From NP936 sp002726085 (lineage in GTDB: Bacteria; Acidobacteriota; Vicinamibacteria; Vicinamibacterales; UBA8438), in the NCBI GenBank assembly GCA_036012905.1, contig DASCQF010000189.1:1-64000 (forward strand): a stretch of 64,000 nt of DNA, read 5' to 3'. Within the stretch, counting starts at the first letter, position 1; each line of letters begins with the position of its first letter. Below, piece after piece: positions 1-8,601 of this stretch. The position numbers and the translations under genes are program-made. The notes under the pieces are model-generated. The model did not search any database and had not been told where the DNA came from. It worked only from the letters and a program-made list of their open reading frames with translations.

Positions 1-51
1 CAGGTCCACACCGATCGTCACTGCGGTTTCGCTCGTGATACCGTTCGCCAT
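1..51 (-). CDS. N-terminal fragment of an unidentified protein (runs off left edge)
   Basis: An ATG (complement of 49-51) is preceded by an excellent AAAGGAGG Shine-Dalgarno at about 57-64 and opens a frame of 17 codons to the window edge (MANGITSETAVTIGVDL). This is too short to assign a family. The start is convincing because of the ribosome site and spacing. It is co-directional with the quinoprotein gene whose stop lies about 120 bp upstream of it, so the two could be cotranscribed. The intervening 52-167 shows no other gene. Confidence 0.55.
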   Translation of the reverse strand, partial: MANGITSETAVTIGVDL

Positions 52-167
52 GCCAGCCTCCTTTGGGCCTTGAGCCCGTGGTTGATTTGGGGACCGCAAG
101 ATACCCCGTTTGGAGGCTGGCCCTCTCATCTCATCTGCGTCGCCGGCAGTGCAACCTCGGCCCGACT

Positions 168-2282
168 TCAGTTTGGCAGCGCAAAGGCTACCAACCGCGG
201 TCCACCTCCCACTGTAAGGGCAATGTACTGCCTGCCCTCCACCAGGTAGGTCAGCGGCGTACCGATGGCGCCAGAGGGGAGATCAACCGACGCCAACTCC
301 GCTCCCGAGGTCTTGTCGTACGCGACCAGCCTCGGTCCATTGTTCGTCCCGCCGGCGGTCAGGCAGTAAATCAGGAGCGTGTTGGTCAAGAGCGGGCCGT
401 TGTTGGCGTTGTCTCCCCCGAGCGGCGGCAGGTCCAGGTCACGCAGCCGCGGGTGGCGTCGGTATCGGTCTCCCGAACCGGTCGGGATCATCCAAGCGTG
501 GTCGCCGGTGTTCAGGTCGATCGCCGTAATGCGCGAATAGGGCGGCTTGAACAGCGGCAGTCCCTGCGGCATCTGGGGGCCCGTCCGAACGCCTGCCCGC
601 TGATTGGCCATGCGCTGCCCCTCGGGCGCGCCATGGGTGTAGCGCACCGTCGAGCCAAGAGCCGGGTCGGGCTCGTAGAGCTGGATGAAGCCGAGGCGAT
701 TGCGCGACGGTACGTACAACATCCCCGTGTCCGGATCGACGGCGGCGCCGCCCCACCCGGCCGCGCCACCGGGTGGAGGGCGCATCACCGTCCCTTGCGT
801 CCCCCCCGCGATCGGGCGCCGCAGCGGTGTGAACAGCGGCCCGATCGTGAAGTTGCTGACCGCCTCGATCGCCATCGCGCGTAGTTCCGGCGTGAAATCG
901 ACCAGGGCGTCGATCTCGACGCCCTGGTAGTCGAATGGGGCCGGTTTGGTGGGAAACGGTTGAGTGGGCGAGGGCACTTCGCCCGGCAGATTCGTCTCCT
1001 GCGGCACCGGCCGTTCCACAATAGGCCAGATCGGCTCTCCCGTCACTCGGTCGAACACGTAGACGAAGCCCTGCTTGCTCACCTGGGCCAGCGCCTTGAT
1101 CTCGCGGCCCTCGACTGTCAGGTCCACCAGATTCGGGTGGGTCGGAAAGTCGTAGTCCCAGAGCCCGTGATGCACCGCCTGGAAGTGCCAGACCCGTTGC
1201 CCGGTCTCGATATCGACGGCGACAATCGACTCGGCGAAGAGGTTGTCTCCCAATCGGTCCGCACCGTAGTAATCGTTCGTCGCCGTCCCGGTAGGCAGAT
1301 AGACGTAGCCAAGCTCATTGTCGCCGGCCAGCATCGACCAGACGTTGGAGTTCCCCGAGTAGCGCCACGACTCGTTCAGCCAGGTATCGACCCCAAACTC
1401 GTCGGCGGTGTTGGGCACCGTGTGGAAGTCCCACTCGTGCTCGCCGGTCCGAACGTTCCACGCACGCACCCACCCCGGCACCGCCTCTTTGGTGATCCGC
1501 CGATCGGCCACGTGGGAGCCGTGGATGACCCGGTCGCGGACCACGATCGGCGGCGAGTGGATGCCGTAGAGCATCGCGTTGAGGTAGTCGCGCTCGTCCC
1601 GGTTCGCCCGGGGGACGCCGACCATGGCGTCGACCATGCCGCTGCCGTCCGGCCCGAAGTCTGGGCACGGCTGCCCGCTCGTGGCATTGACGCAGACGAG
1701 GTAGCCGTTGCCCGTGCCCCAGAAAATACGCTCGTCCTCCGCGCCGTCGGTCCAGTAGGCGACGCCGCGCTGGCGCCACGTGCCGGTCATCGTCGTCGTT
1801 CCCTCCTCGTAGCTCTTCGGGTTGAACACCCAGAGGGTCTCGCCCGTCGTGGCGTCAACCGCGACACCCTGCGACAGCGGGGTGTTGAAGTAGAGAACGC
1901 CGCCGATCATCAGCGGTGTCGCCTGGAAGCCGGAGGGATTCGGCGGGTGACCGACCCGATAGAGGTTGGGGGTCTCTTCCTCGAGCGTCTCGACGATGGT
2001 CTCGAGCGGCGCCCACCACTCGCTCCCGTCGGGCATCGTCTTGCTGACGAAGTTGTCTACCGACATCCACTCCCAGGCCAGCTCGAGATCGCCGAAATTG
2101 TCACGGTCGATCTGCTCGAGCGGGGAGTACTTGGTGCCGGCGATGTCGCCAGCGTAGCTCCGCCACTCACCGTTCGAGGTGTCGTAGGTCTGCCAGGGGC
2201 TGGTGGGTTGCTGTGCGAGGGCGACAGACGCCCCCCATGCATGAGCGGCGACAACGACCATCACCATCCCTGAGTGGCGCAT
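168..2282 (-). CDS. Secreted PQQ-dependent dehydrogenase (quinoprotein, membrane-GDH-like propeller)
   Basis: About 704 residues. The start at 2282 is chosen because a GAGGAGGAGG ribosome site sits just upstream and a signal peptide follows directly (hydrophobic residues 6-22, cleavage after ALAQ). Beta-propeller W-motifs recur throughout (GDLELAWEW, TGETLWVF, TGQRVWHFQ). The HHGLWDYDF segment is the typical active-site Asp region of glucose-dehydrogenase-type quinoproteins, and YSGNSNVW and KPPYSRITAIDL are also family-typical. It would oxidise an alcohol or sugar in the periplasm and pass electrons to a quinone or cytochrome; the substrate cannot be read from sequence. It is closely related in layout to the 656-residue enzyme at 5785. 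It has no heme motif of its own. The upstream neighbour at 2487 is divergent. Confidence 0.9.
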   Translation of the reverse strand: MRHSGMVMVVVAAHAWGASVALAQQPTSPWQTYDTSNGEWRSYAGDIAGTKYSPLEQIDRDNFGDLELAWEWMSVDNFVSKTMPDGSEWWAPLETIVETLEEETPNLYRVGHPPNPSGFQATPLMIGGVLYFNTPLSQGVAVDATTGETLWVFNPKSYEEGTTTMTGTWRQRGVAYWTDGAEDERIFWGTGNGYLVCVNATSGQPCPDFGPDGSGMVDAMVGVPRANRDERDYLNAMLYGIHSPPIVVRDRVIHGSHVADRRITKEAVPGWVRAWNVRTGEHEWDFHTVPNTADEFGVDTWLNESWRYSGNSNVWSMLAGDNELGYVYLPTGTATNDYYGADRLGDNLFAESIVAVDIETGQRVWHFQAVHHGLWDYDFPTHPNLVDLTVEGREIKALAQVSKQGFVYVFDRVTGEPIWPIVERPVPQETNLPGEVPSPTQPFPTKPAPFDYQGVEIDALVDFTPELRAMAIEAVSNFTIGPLFTPLRRPIAGGTQGTVMRPPPGGAAGWGGAAVDPDTGMLYVPSRNRLGFIQLYEPDPALGSTVRYTHGAPEGQRMANQRAGVRTGPQMPQGLPLFKPPYSRITAIDLNTGDHAWMIPTGSGDRYRRHPRLRDLDLPPLGGDNANNGPLLTNTLLIYCLTAGGTNNGPRLVAYDKTSGAELASVDLPSGAIGTPLTYLVEGRQYIALTVGGGPRLVAFALPN

Positions 2283-2486
2283 CGTGCGACCTCCTCCTCG
2301 GTTAGCATGCCCGGTCGCCAGCATGATCGCCCAGGCAGTCCGGTGTGGCAACCGTTCAACGCACTTTCGTCGACCTGGGACCGGGGGCAACCGACCCAAT
2401 GAGCGACAACTCTGTTATGTTACGCGGTGCGGAGACGCCGCCCGGGACATGCCCGGGCCAAGCGACAGCGGAGGCAATGGACTCGT

Positions 2487-3524
2487 ATGACCAAGCGACC
2501 TTCCGGACGGCGATGGATACCTGCGGCGATCGTCGTGGTCTTCACGGTGTTGGCGCTCGTGCCGGTCCCCGCCGCAGGACAAGGCCAGACGGCCGAAGGA
2601 CCCGTGGCGCGAACCCCGTGGGGCGACCCCGATCTCCAAGGTGTCTGGGACTACTGGACCTTTACCCCGCTCGAGCGGCCCGACGAGTTCGCGGGTCGGG
2701 ACCTGCTGACAGCCGAGGAGGCCGCCGAAGTCGCGCAACGGAGTAATGCCGAGGCACTGGCACGTGATGAACCTCCGCCGCCAGGAGACGTCGGTGCCTA
2801 CAGCCAGGCAGTCTGGACCGACCGCGCCAGAGCCACAGCGCTCCGGCAACCATCGCTGCTCATCGACCCGCAAGACGGCAGACTGCCATCGCTGACACCG
2901 GTAGCGGAGCAACAGGCCGCGGCGCACCGTGCAGCAGGCGGGCATCCGGTCAGGCTGCGGGTGGGCGGCGCCAGCGAAGACGGTCCCGACGCGCGCGGTG
3001 TCTCCGAGCGCTGCCTGCTGGGATTCAGCACCGGTCCGCCGATGCTACCGGCCGGGTACAACAACAACGTGCAGCTCTTCCAGGCGCCAGGCTACGTGGT
3101 GCTGCTCCATGAGATGGTCCACGACGTGCGCGTCATCCCGCTGGACGGTCGCGCGCCGCTCCCCCCCAGCATTCCTCAGTGGCTCGGCAGCTCCCGTGGT
3201 CATTGGAACGGGAACACCCTGGTTGTCGAGACGACGGACTTCACTGACCGTACGGGCAGCTTCAGCACGTCCTTTGTCTCCTGGGGATCGGCCGAGACCC
3301 TGCACCTGGTCGAGCGCTTCACGCGCGTGGATGCCGATACGGTGATGTACGAGTTCACCGTCGAGGACCCGGCAACCTGGACGATGCCGTTCACCGGGCA
3401 GTTTCCGTTGAACCGCAGCGACGCGCCCCTCTACGAGTACGCCTGCCACGAGGGCAACTACGGCATGTTCAACATGCTCAGCGGCGCGCGCGCCGAAGAA
3501 CGCGCCGCGACAGACCAGCCGTAG
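2487..3524 (+). CDS. Secreted protein of the PDLQG(V/F)W paralogous family, unknown function
   Basis: About 345 residues. ATG at 2487 has a GGAGG site about 10 bp upstream, and a signal peptide (AAIVVVFTVLALVPVPAAGQ) follows. Family marks seen here and in two paralogues (3629-4672 and 11234-12292) are WGDPDLQGVWDY near the mature N-terminus, TPLERPDEFAGR, SERCLLGFSTGPP, YNNNVQLFQAPGYVV, HEMVHDVRVIPLDG, NTLVVETTDF, ERFTRVDADT, YEFTVEDPATWTMP and a closing YEYACHEGNYGM. I recognise this as an expanded, uncharacterised family of acidobacterial genomes and assign no activity. The conserved E-A-C-H-E-G-N tail might bind metal, but that is speculation. The TAG stop lies inside a degenerate copy of a hairpin repeat. 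Confidence 0.85.
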   Translation: MTKRPSGRRWIPAAIVVVFTVLALVPVPAAGQGQTAEGPVARTPWGDPDLQGVWDYWTFTPLERPDEFAGRDLLTAEEAAEVAQRSNAEALARDEPPPPGDVGAYSQAVWTDRARATALRQPSLLIDPQDGRLPSLTPVAEQQAAAHRAAGGHPVRLRVGGASEDGPDARGVSERCLLGFSTGPPMLPAGYNNNVQLFQAPGYVVLLHEMVHDVRVIPLDGRAPLPPSIPQWLGSSRGHWNGNTLVVETTDFTDRTGSFSTSFVSWGSAETLHLVERFTRVDADTVMYEFTVEDPATWTMPFTGQFPLNRSDAPLYEYACHEGNYGMFNMLSGARAEERAATDQP

Positions 3525-3640
3525 CAAGACCCTTCAGGGCACAACTCGCCGACCGAAGCCCCACGGGGCTGAAGCCCCTTGCTACCGGGAACCGACTGCG
3601 ACGCGCTTGACGGGCCTAAAGGCCCTTGCTACCGGGAAAC
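3520..3640. repeat. REP-like hairpin repeats between convergent genes, carrying both stop codons
   Basis: Three related units are present. Two on the plus strand (3564-3592 and 3611-3640) have a GGGGCTGAAGCCCC or GGGCCTAAAGGCCC hairpin followed by TTGCTACCGGGAA. A degenerate inverted unit at 3520-3540 reads GTAGCAAGACCCTTCAGGG. The reverse complement of the core is GGTAGCAAGG, so the TAG that ends the gene at 3524 (plus) and the TAG that ends the gene at 3629 (minus) both lie inside repeat units. The arrangement could act as a bidirectional transcription or exonuclease barrier. Confidence 0.75.
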
Positions 3641-4672
3641 GCCCGCCGTCGCGCGCTCTTCGGCGCGGTGGCCCGCGAGGATGCCATCCATGCCGTAGTT
3701 GCCCTCGTGACAGGCGAATTCCCACACCTGTTCAGCGGACCGCGCCATCGGCACCTCGACGGACCACGGTCTTGTCCAGGTTGCCGGATCCTCGACCGTG
3801 AACTCGTAGACGAGCGTGTTGGCGTCGGCGCGCGTGAAGCGTTCGACCAGCCGCATGTCCTGGGTCGCGCCCTGACGTCCCGTGAATGAGTTCTCCTTGT
3901 AGAGATTCGCCGTCTCGATGACCAGCGTGTCACCCTCCCACCGGCCCATCGAATCCCCCATCCACTGCCGGACGCTGTCGGGAAGGTGGTCGCGCGGCGC
4001 CAGCGAGATGATCCGGGAATCGTGGACCATCTCGTTGAAGATCACGACATGGTCTGGCGTCTGAAAGACCTGCATGTGGTTGTTGTAGGCACGCGGCTCG
4101 ATCGGCGGACCGGCGTTGAAGCCCAGGATGCACCGCTCGTAAACGCTGCGGTCCTCCCACGAGTCGGCCGGGTGCTCCCGCTGGTACGCCCGCCGTGCCT
4201 CGGCTCTGCGCTGCGCTTGCTCGGTCAGCGGCGGGATGCGCCCGTCCGGTGGGTCGACGATGAGCGAGGTGCGTCTGGTCCCGATGACCTGGGTTCCCCG
4301 GTCCATCCAGAAATTGTTGTAGGAGCCAGGTGCCCCGTCTACCCCCCTGTCGACGCTATCGGACGGCGTCGTCCGCTGGGCAGGCCGCGCAGCCAGCCGG
4401 GCGTTTCGGTCGGCGACCTCCTGTTCGAGATTGGCCGCCTCTTCAGCCGTGAGAAACTCCCGTCCGGCGAGGTTGTCCGGACGCTGCATCGGCGTGATGG
4501 TGCGGAAGTCCCACACACCCTGCAGATCCGGTTGTCCCCACGCTGTCCGAGGCGCGGTCGACGTCTCCGCCGCCGCGGTCCGGCCCTGGGCAGACGCCGG
4601 CACGGGGGCCAGCGAGACGACGGCGACCATGGCGGTCAGCGCAACTCCAGACACGATGGCTTGACGGTTCAT
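3629..4672 (-). CDS. Secreted protein of the PDLQG(V/F)W paralogous family, unknown function
   Basis: About 347 residues. The start at 4672 is preceded by a GTAGGGAGGG ribosome site and followed by a signal peptide ending ASAQ. It is a paralogue of the gene at 2487 and points at it tail to tail: WGQPDLQGVWDF, TPMQRPDNLAGRE, YERCILGFNAGPP, YNNHMQVFQTPDHVV, NEMVHDSRII, DTLVIETANLY, YEFTVEDPATWTRPW and FACHEGNYGMDG are conserved. The last residues (GVSR) and the TAG are supplied by a REP-like repeat, so the original C-terminus may have been replaced. Function unknown. A TATAAT-like -10 on the minus strand lies at 4721-4726, giving a leader of about 48 bases. Confidence 0.85.
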   Translation of the reverse strand: MNRQAIVSGVALTAMVAVVSLAPVPASAQGRTAAAETSTAPRTAWGQPDLQGVWDFRTITPMQRPDNLAGREFLTAEEAANLEQEVADRNARLAARPAQRTTPSDSVDRGVDGAPGSYNNFWMDRGTQVIGTRRTSLIVDPPDGRIPPLTEQAQRRAEARRAYQREHPADSWEDRSVYERCILGFNAGPPIEPRAYNNHMQVFQTPDHVVIFNEMVHDSRIISLAPRDHLPDSVRQWMGDSMGRWEGDTLVIETANLYKENSFTGRQGATQDMRLVERFTRADANTLVYEFTVEDPATWTRPWSVEVPMARSAEQVWEFACHEGNYGMDGILAGHRAEERATAGVSR

Positions 4673-4720
4673 TCGTCCCTCCCTACAGTCGGCGGCAGTC
4701 GTGTCGCACGAACCGACCGG

Positions 4721-4726
4721 ATTATA
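4721..4726 (-). promoter_or_regulatory. Candidate -10 box (TATAAT)
   Basis: The minus strand reads CTATAATC 48 bp upstream of the ATG at 4672. No convincing -35 is seen at 17 bp, so only the -10 is supported. Confidence 0.4.
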
Positions 4727-4829
4727 GCTGGCTCGGCCATGCCGGCACGTCGAGTTTGGCCCGACGTCACAGGATACGCAACAAATAGACACTGGCGGCG
4801 CAGCGTACTCTCACCAAGGAGGCAATGAC

Positions 4830-5723
4830 ATGGCAAGCTCGACTAGTGGTAGGGGGCGCGTCAAGTCCACCGTTGGCCCCTTCTTCTTCATCGTGCAGCA
4901 GCAGACGGCTGCCATCGTGCAGAGTCTTGGCAAATACGACCGGATCGCAGAACCCGGCCCCCACTTCAAGCTGCCGTTCGTCAAGAAGGTGGCCGGCACG
5001 ATCAATCTGCGTGTCCAACAACTCGACGTGGAGGTCGAAACCAAGACACACGACAACGTGTTCGTCCGCGTCGTCGTCTCCGTGCAGTTCTTCGTCTTGC
5101 CAGAGAAGGTCTACGACGCGTTCTACAAGCTGGATGATCCCATCAACCAGATCAAGGCGTTCGTCTTCGACGTCGTCCGCGCCCGTGTGCCGAAGATCAA
5201 GCTGGATGACGTGTTCGAGAAGAAGGACGAGATCGCCAGTGCCGTGAAAGGCGAGCTCTCGGAGATGATGGATGACTTCGGCTACGGGATCGTGAAGACG
5301 CTGGTGACCGACATCGATCCCGACGCCAAGGTCAAGCAGGCGATGAACGAGATCAACGCCGCCCAGCGCATGCGCGTGGCGGCCAGCGAGAAAGGTGAGG
5401 CCGAGAAGATCATCCAGGTGAAGGCCGCTGAGGCCGAGGCCGAGGCGAAGGCCCTCTCGGGCAAGGGCATCGCCGATCAGCGGCGCGCGATCGTCGAAGG
5501 GCTGCGGGAGTCGGTGGGCGAGTTCCAGCGCACTATCGAGGGCACGTCCGCTACCGATGTCATGAACCTCATCCTGATGACCCAGTACTTCGACACGATC
5601 AAGGACCTGGGACACGCTTCGAAGACGAACACGATTCTGATTCCACACTCGCCAGGTGCCCTTGCGGACCTGGCCGGGCAACTGCGCGACTCGATCATCA
5701 TAGCCAACGAAGCGACCAAGTAG
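4830..5723 (+). CDS. SPFH/Band 7 domain protein (stomatin/HIR-like)
   Basis: 297 residues. The start is set by CAAGGAGGCAATGAC immediately upstream; an out-of-frame ATG at 4825 is ignored. Residues 17-40 (FFFIVQQQTAAIVQSLGKYD) begin the SPFH fold, and INLRVQQLDVEVETKTHDNVF with the following VVVSVQF strand are typical of the hypersensitive-induced-response/stomatin branch. Residues about 185-215 form an Ala/Glu/Lys-rich coiled coil that mediates oligomerisation in this family. There is no clear N-terminal transmembrane helix, so membrane attachment would be through the hydrophobic hairpin at 14-22. Members scaffold membrane microdomains or bind proteases. It is transcribed alone, divergent from 4672. 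Confidence 0.9.
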   Translation: MASSTSGRGRVKSTVGPFFFIVQQQTAAIVQSLGKYDRIAEPGPHFKLPFVKKVAGTINLRVQQLDVEVETKTHDNVFVRVVVSVQFFVLPEKVYDAFYKLDDPINQIKAFVFDVVRARVPKIKLDDVFEKKDEIASAVKGELSEMMDDFGYGIVKTLVTDIDPDAKVKQAMNEINAAQRMRVAASEKGEAEKIIQVKAAEAEAEAKALSGKGIADQRRAIVEGLRESVGEFQRTIEGTSATDVMNLILMTQYFDTIKDLGHASKTNTILIPHSPGALADLAGQLRDSIIIANEATK

Positions 5724-5784
5724 CGGACAGCTCCCCTGCGGCTCACCGAGTGCGATAGACTCCCCTGAAACCAGGGAGGTCGAC

Positions 5785-7755
5785 ATGCGGCAACCGGTTC
5801 GGGGCGTGCTCGTCGGGATGGCGATCGGTGGTCTGGCCGTGACGGTCGCGGGGGTTTCCGCTGCCGCCCAGACGGTGGAATGGCCGGCCTATGCGGCCGA
5901 CCAGGCCGGCACCAAGTATCTACCGCTCGACCAGATCAACGAGGACACCGTCGGCGATCTCGAGATCGTCTGGCGTCAGCCGATCATTCCAGACGCGATC
6001 CGCAACGGCGTGACCACCCGGGGGCCTGTCGGTTCGCAGACTACACCCTTGATGGCGGGCGGCCTGCTCTATTTCAGCACGGGACTGGGCACCATCGCGG
6101 CGCTCGAGCCGACCACCGGCGAGGTGGTCTGGAACACCGGCCCCAGCGACGACGAGCGCGTGCGCCAGACGCGCGGCGTCGCGTACTGGATAGAAGGCGA
6201 CGAGCGGCGTGTCGTGGCGACGCTCGGACCGAAGCTCGTGTCGCTCGACGCGCGGACCGGCGAACGCGACGCCGGATTCGGCGAGGCGGGCGAAGTCGAT
6301 CTCCGGCTCGGGCTGTTACGCCCCTTCCCGGCATTCTACTGGAACGCCGCCCCCATCATCGTGCGCGACGTCATCATCATCGGCTCCTTCGTCCAGGACA
6401 TCACCACGAGCCAGCTGCCCGCCAGCAAAGAGTCGCCCCGCGGCGACGTGCGCGGGTTCGACGTGCGGACCGGCGAACAGCTCTGGACGTTTCACACGAT
6501 CCCCCGCGAGAACGAGTTCGGGGTCGAAACCTGGGGCGCCGACCCGGTCGACGACCGCGCGTCGTGGGAATACAGCGGTAACACCAACATGTGGGCACAT
6601 CCCACCGGCGACGAGGAACTCGGCATTGCCTACTTGCCGCTGTCGACACCGACCAACGACTACTACGGCGGGCACCGGCCAGGTGACAACCTCTTTGCCG
6701 AGAGCCTCGTTGCTGTCGACGTCGAGACCGGGGAGCGCCTGTGGCACTTCCAGGCGATTCACCACGGCGTGTGGGATTACGACTTCGCCTCGTCGGCGGT
6801 ACTGATGGACATTACCGTCGACGGGCGGGATATCAAAGCGGTCGCCCAACCCAGCAAGCAGGCCTTCACCTACGTGTTCGACCGGGTCACGGGCGAGCCA
6901 GTCTGGCCGATCGAAGAGCGGCCGGTGCCGGCGTCCAACATACCGGGCGAGCGCCTCTCCCCGACGCAACCGTTTCCCACCAAGCCGCCCGCGTTCGAGC
7001 TACAGGGTGTCAGCGTCGACGACCTGATCGACTTCACGCCGGAGCTGCGCGCCGAAGCGGTCGAGATGCTCGACCAGTATGAGTGGGGACCGATGTTCAC
7101 GGCGCCCATCCTGGTCGACCCGGAGCCCGGCGCCAAGAAGGGCACCATTTTCAGCCCTGGCACCGCTGGCGGGGCGAGCTGGAGCGGCGCCGGGGTCGAC
7201 CCGGAGACCGGCATCCTGTATGTGCCGTCCGCCTATAGCCAGAACGTCGTGTCCCTGGTGCCATCGGAACACCCGCGTGCCGATGTCCGACTGGTGCGCG
7301 AGAAATACAACCCACTGCAGGGTCCGCAGGGACTCCCGATATTCAAGCCACCGTACGGGCGTCTGACCGCGATCGATCTCACTCGAGGCGACATCGCCTG
7401 GCAGGTGCCCAACGGCGAGGGGCCCCGCGACCATCCCGCCATCCGGGATCTCGACCTGCCGTGGCTGGGCCAGCCCGGCCGAGCTTCGGTGCTCATCACC
7501 AAGTCGCTCGTCTTCCTGGGCGAAGGCGGCAACACCGGCGTCTCCGCGCTCCCCCAGTGGTACGGCGGACCGGGCGGCAAGATGTTCCGGGCCTACAACA
7601 AGGCAACCGGCGAGGTGGTCTGGGAGATGGAGATGCCGGGCGGCACGAGCGGCGCCCCGATGACTTACATGGTCGACGGCCGTCAGTTCATCATCGCCAC
7701 GGTCGGCTGGGACGACATGGCGAGCGAGCTGGTCGCTTTGGCGCTGCCGGACTAG
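5785..7755 (+). CDS. Secreted PQQ-dependent dehydrogenase (quinoprotein)
   Basis: 656 residues. AGGGAGGTCGAC precedes the ATG, and the signal peptide ends around SAAAQ. The eight-bladed quinoprotein propeller is shown by repeated W-motifs (GDLEIVWRQ, TGEQLWTFH, TGERLWHFQ, TRGDIAWQV) and HHGVWDYDF marks the active-site region of GDH-type enzymes. It resembles the gene ending at 168. It is first in an apparent operon: a diheme cytochrome c starts 30 bp downstream and a second, methanol/ethanol-type quinoprotein overlaps that gene. This suggests electrons go from both quinoproteins to the cytochrome. Substrate not deducible. Confidence 0.9.
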   Translation: MRQPVRGVLVGMAIGGLAVTVAGVSAAAQTVEWPAYAADQAGTKYLPLDQINEDTVGDLEIVWRQPIIPDAIRNGVTTRGPVGSQTTPLMAGGLLYFSTGLGTIAALEPTTGEVVWNTGPSDDERVRQTRGVAYWIEGDERRVVATLGPKLVSLDARTGERDAGFGEAGEVDLRLGLLRPFPAFYWNAAPIIVRDVIIIGSFVQDITTSQLPASKESPRGDVRGFDVRTGEQLWTFHTIPRENEFGVETWGADPVDDRASWEYSGNTNMWAHPTGDEELGIAYLPLSTPTNDYYGGHRPGDNLFAESLVAVDVETGERLWHFQAIHHGVWDYDFASSAVLMDITVDGRDIKAVAQPSKQAFTYVFDRVTGEPVWPIEERPVPASNIPGERLSPTQPFPTKPPAFELQGVSVDDLIDFTPELRAEAVEMLDQYEWGPMFTAPILVDPEPGAKKGTIFSPGTAGGASWSGAGVDPETGILYVPSAYSQNVVSLVPSEHPRADVRLVREKYNPLQGPQGLPIFKPPYGRLTAIDLTRGDIAWQVPNGEGPRDHPAIRDLDLPWLGQPGRASVLITKSLVFLGEGGNTGVSALPQWYGGPGGKMFRAYNKATGEVVWEMEMPGGTSGAPMTYMVDGRQFIIATVGWDDMASELVALALPD

Positions 7756-7785
7756 ATATTGCGCCGGCACGGAAGGAGAAGCGGC

Positions 7786-8601
7786 ATGAGATGGCGAACT
7801 GTCACTCGATGGACGCCGGTTGCGCTGCTGGCTGTCATGGTCGGCGCGGCATGGAATGTCCAACCGGCGGCGCAGGGAACCGACGAGAATCCGTACACCA
7901 GCCGCATCGACACGCGGATGGGTCGACGGCTGTTCCAGGAGCAATGCTCGACGTGTCACGGACTGAACGCTGCCGGAGGGAACGAGGCGACGGGCCCTGA
8001 CCTGACGACCGGATCATTCCGCCACGCCAGCAGCGACGCCGGTCTCTACCGGGTCATCCGTGACGGGGTACCCGGCACGTCGATGATCGGTGTCGGCGCG
8101 GACGCCCAGGAACAGACCCTCTGGCAACTGGTCACCTATCTGCGCTCGCGCGAGGCGGCGAACGCGGTGGTCGACCTGGCCGGATCACCCGCCGGCGGAC
8201 AGCAGATCTTCAACGGCAAAGGCGACTGCGCCCGGTGCCACATGGTGAACGGCCAGGGGCAACGCCTCGGCCCCGACCTCTCATACGTGGGCAACCGGCG
8301 AAACCCTGACGAGCTGCAGTCCGACCTGACGAACCCGGACGCCGAGGTAAACCCGCGCTGGTGGACGATGAAAGTCTCGGGGCCCAACGGGCAGCAGGTC
8401 GAAGGCCTGCGGATGGACGAGGATACGTTCACGTTTCGGATCATGGATGCGGACGAGAATCTCCGCTCGTTCTCGAAATACGGCGACTGGTCATACGAAC
8501 GGGTCAAGACCTCCACCATGCCAAGCGCCGAGGGCTCATTGACCGCGACCGAACGCGACGACCTCGTGGCCTATCTCTTTTCGCTTCGGAGAGACCGATG
8601 A
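7786..8601 (+). CDS. Secreted diheme cytochrome c
   Basis: 271 residues. ATG at 7786 is chosen because GGAAGGAG lies 8-15 bp upstream and a signal peptide follows (PVALLAVMVGAAW, cleavage near PAAQ). Two c-type heme sites are visible: CSTCH (residues 54-58) and CARCH (148-152), each followed by a plausible distal Met segment (TSMIGV; TSTMPSAEG). The C-terminal half shows a KVSGPNGQQVEGLRMDEDTF segment common in cytochromes paired with quinoproteins. It lies between two PQQ dehydrogenase genes and overlaps the second by ATGA, so it is the likely electron acceptor of both. Confidence 0.9.
   Translation: MRWRTVTRWTPVALLAVMVGAAWNVQPAAQGTDENPYTSRIDTRMGRRLFQEQCSTCHGLNAAGGNEATGPDLTTGSFRHASSDAGLYRVIRDGVPGTSMIGVGADAQEQTLWQLVTYLRSREAANAVVDLAGSPAGGQQIFNGKGDCARCHMVNGQGQRLGPDLSYVGNRRNPDELQSDLTNPDAEVNPRWWTMKVSGPNGQQVEGLRMDEDTFTFRIMDADENLRSFSKYGDWSYERVKTSTMPSAEGSLTATERDDLVAYLFSLRRDR

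Noticed and set aside
63..884. Long open frame on the plus strand opposite the first PQQ dehydrogenase
   Set aside because: Arg/Pro/Val-rich antisense shadow typical of high-GC coding DNA; no domain, and the minus-strand quinoprotein fully explains the region. The same applies to the frames at 960-2273, 3986-4828 and 4767-5786.
6776..6790. Lanthanide-type D-x-D in the 656-residue quinoprotein (WDYDF)
   Set aside because: GDH-type quinoproteins commonly have WD-x-D here without lanthanide use, so the motif is not diagnostic in this branch; the claim was kept only for the methanol/ethanol-type enzyme at 8598.
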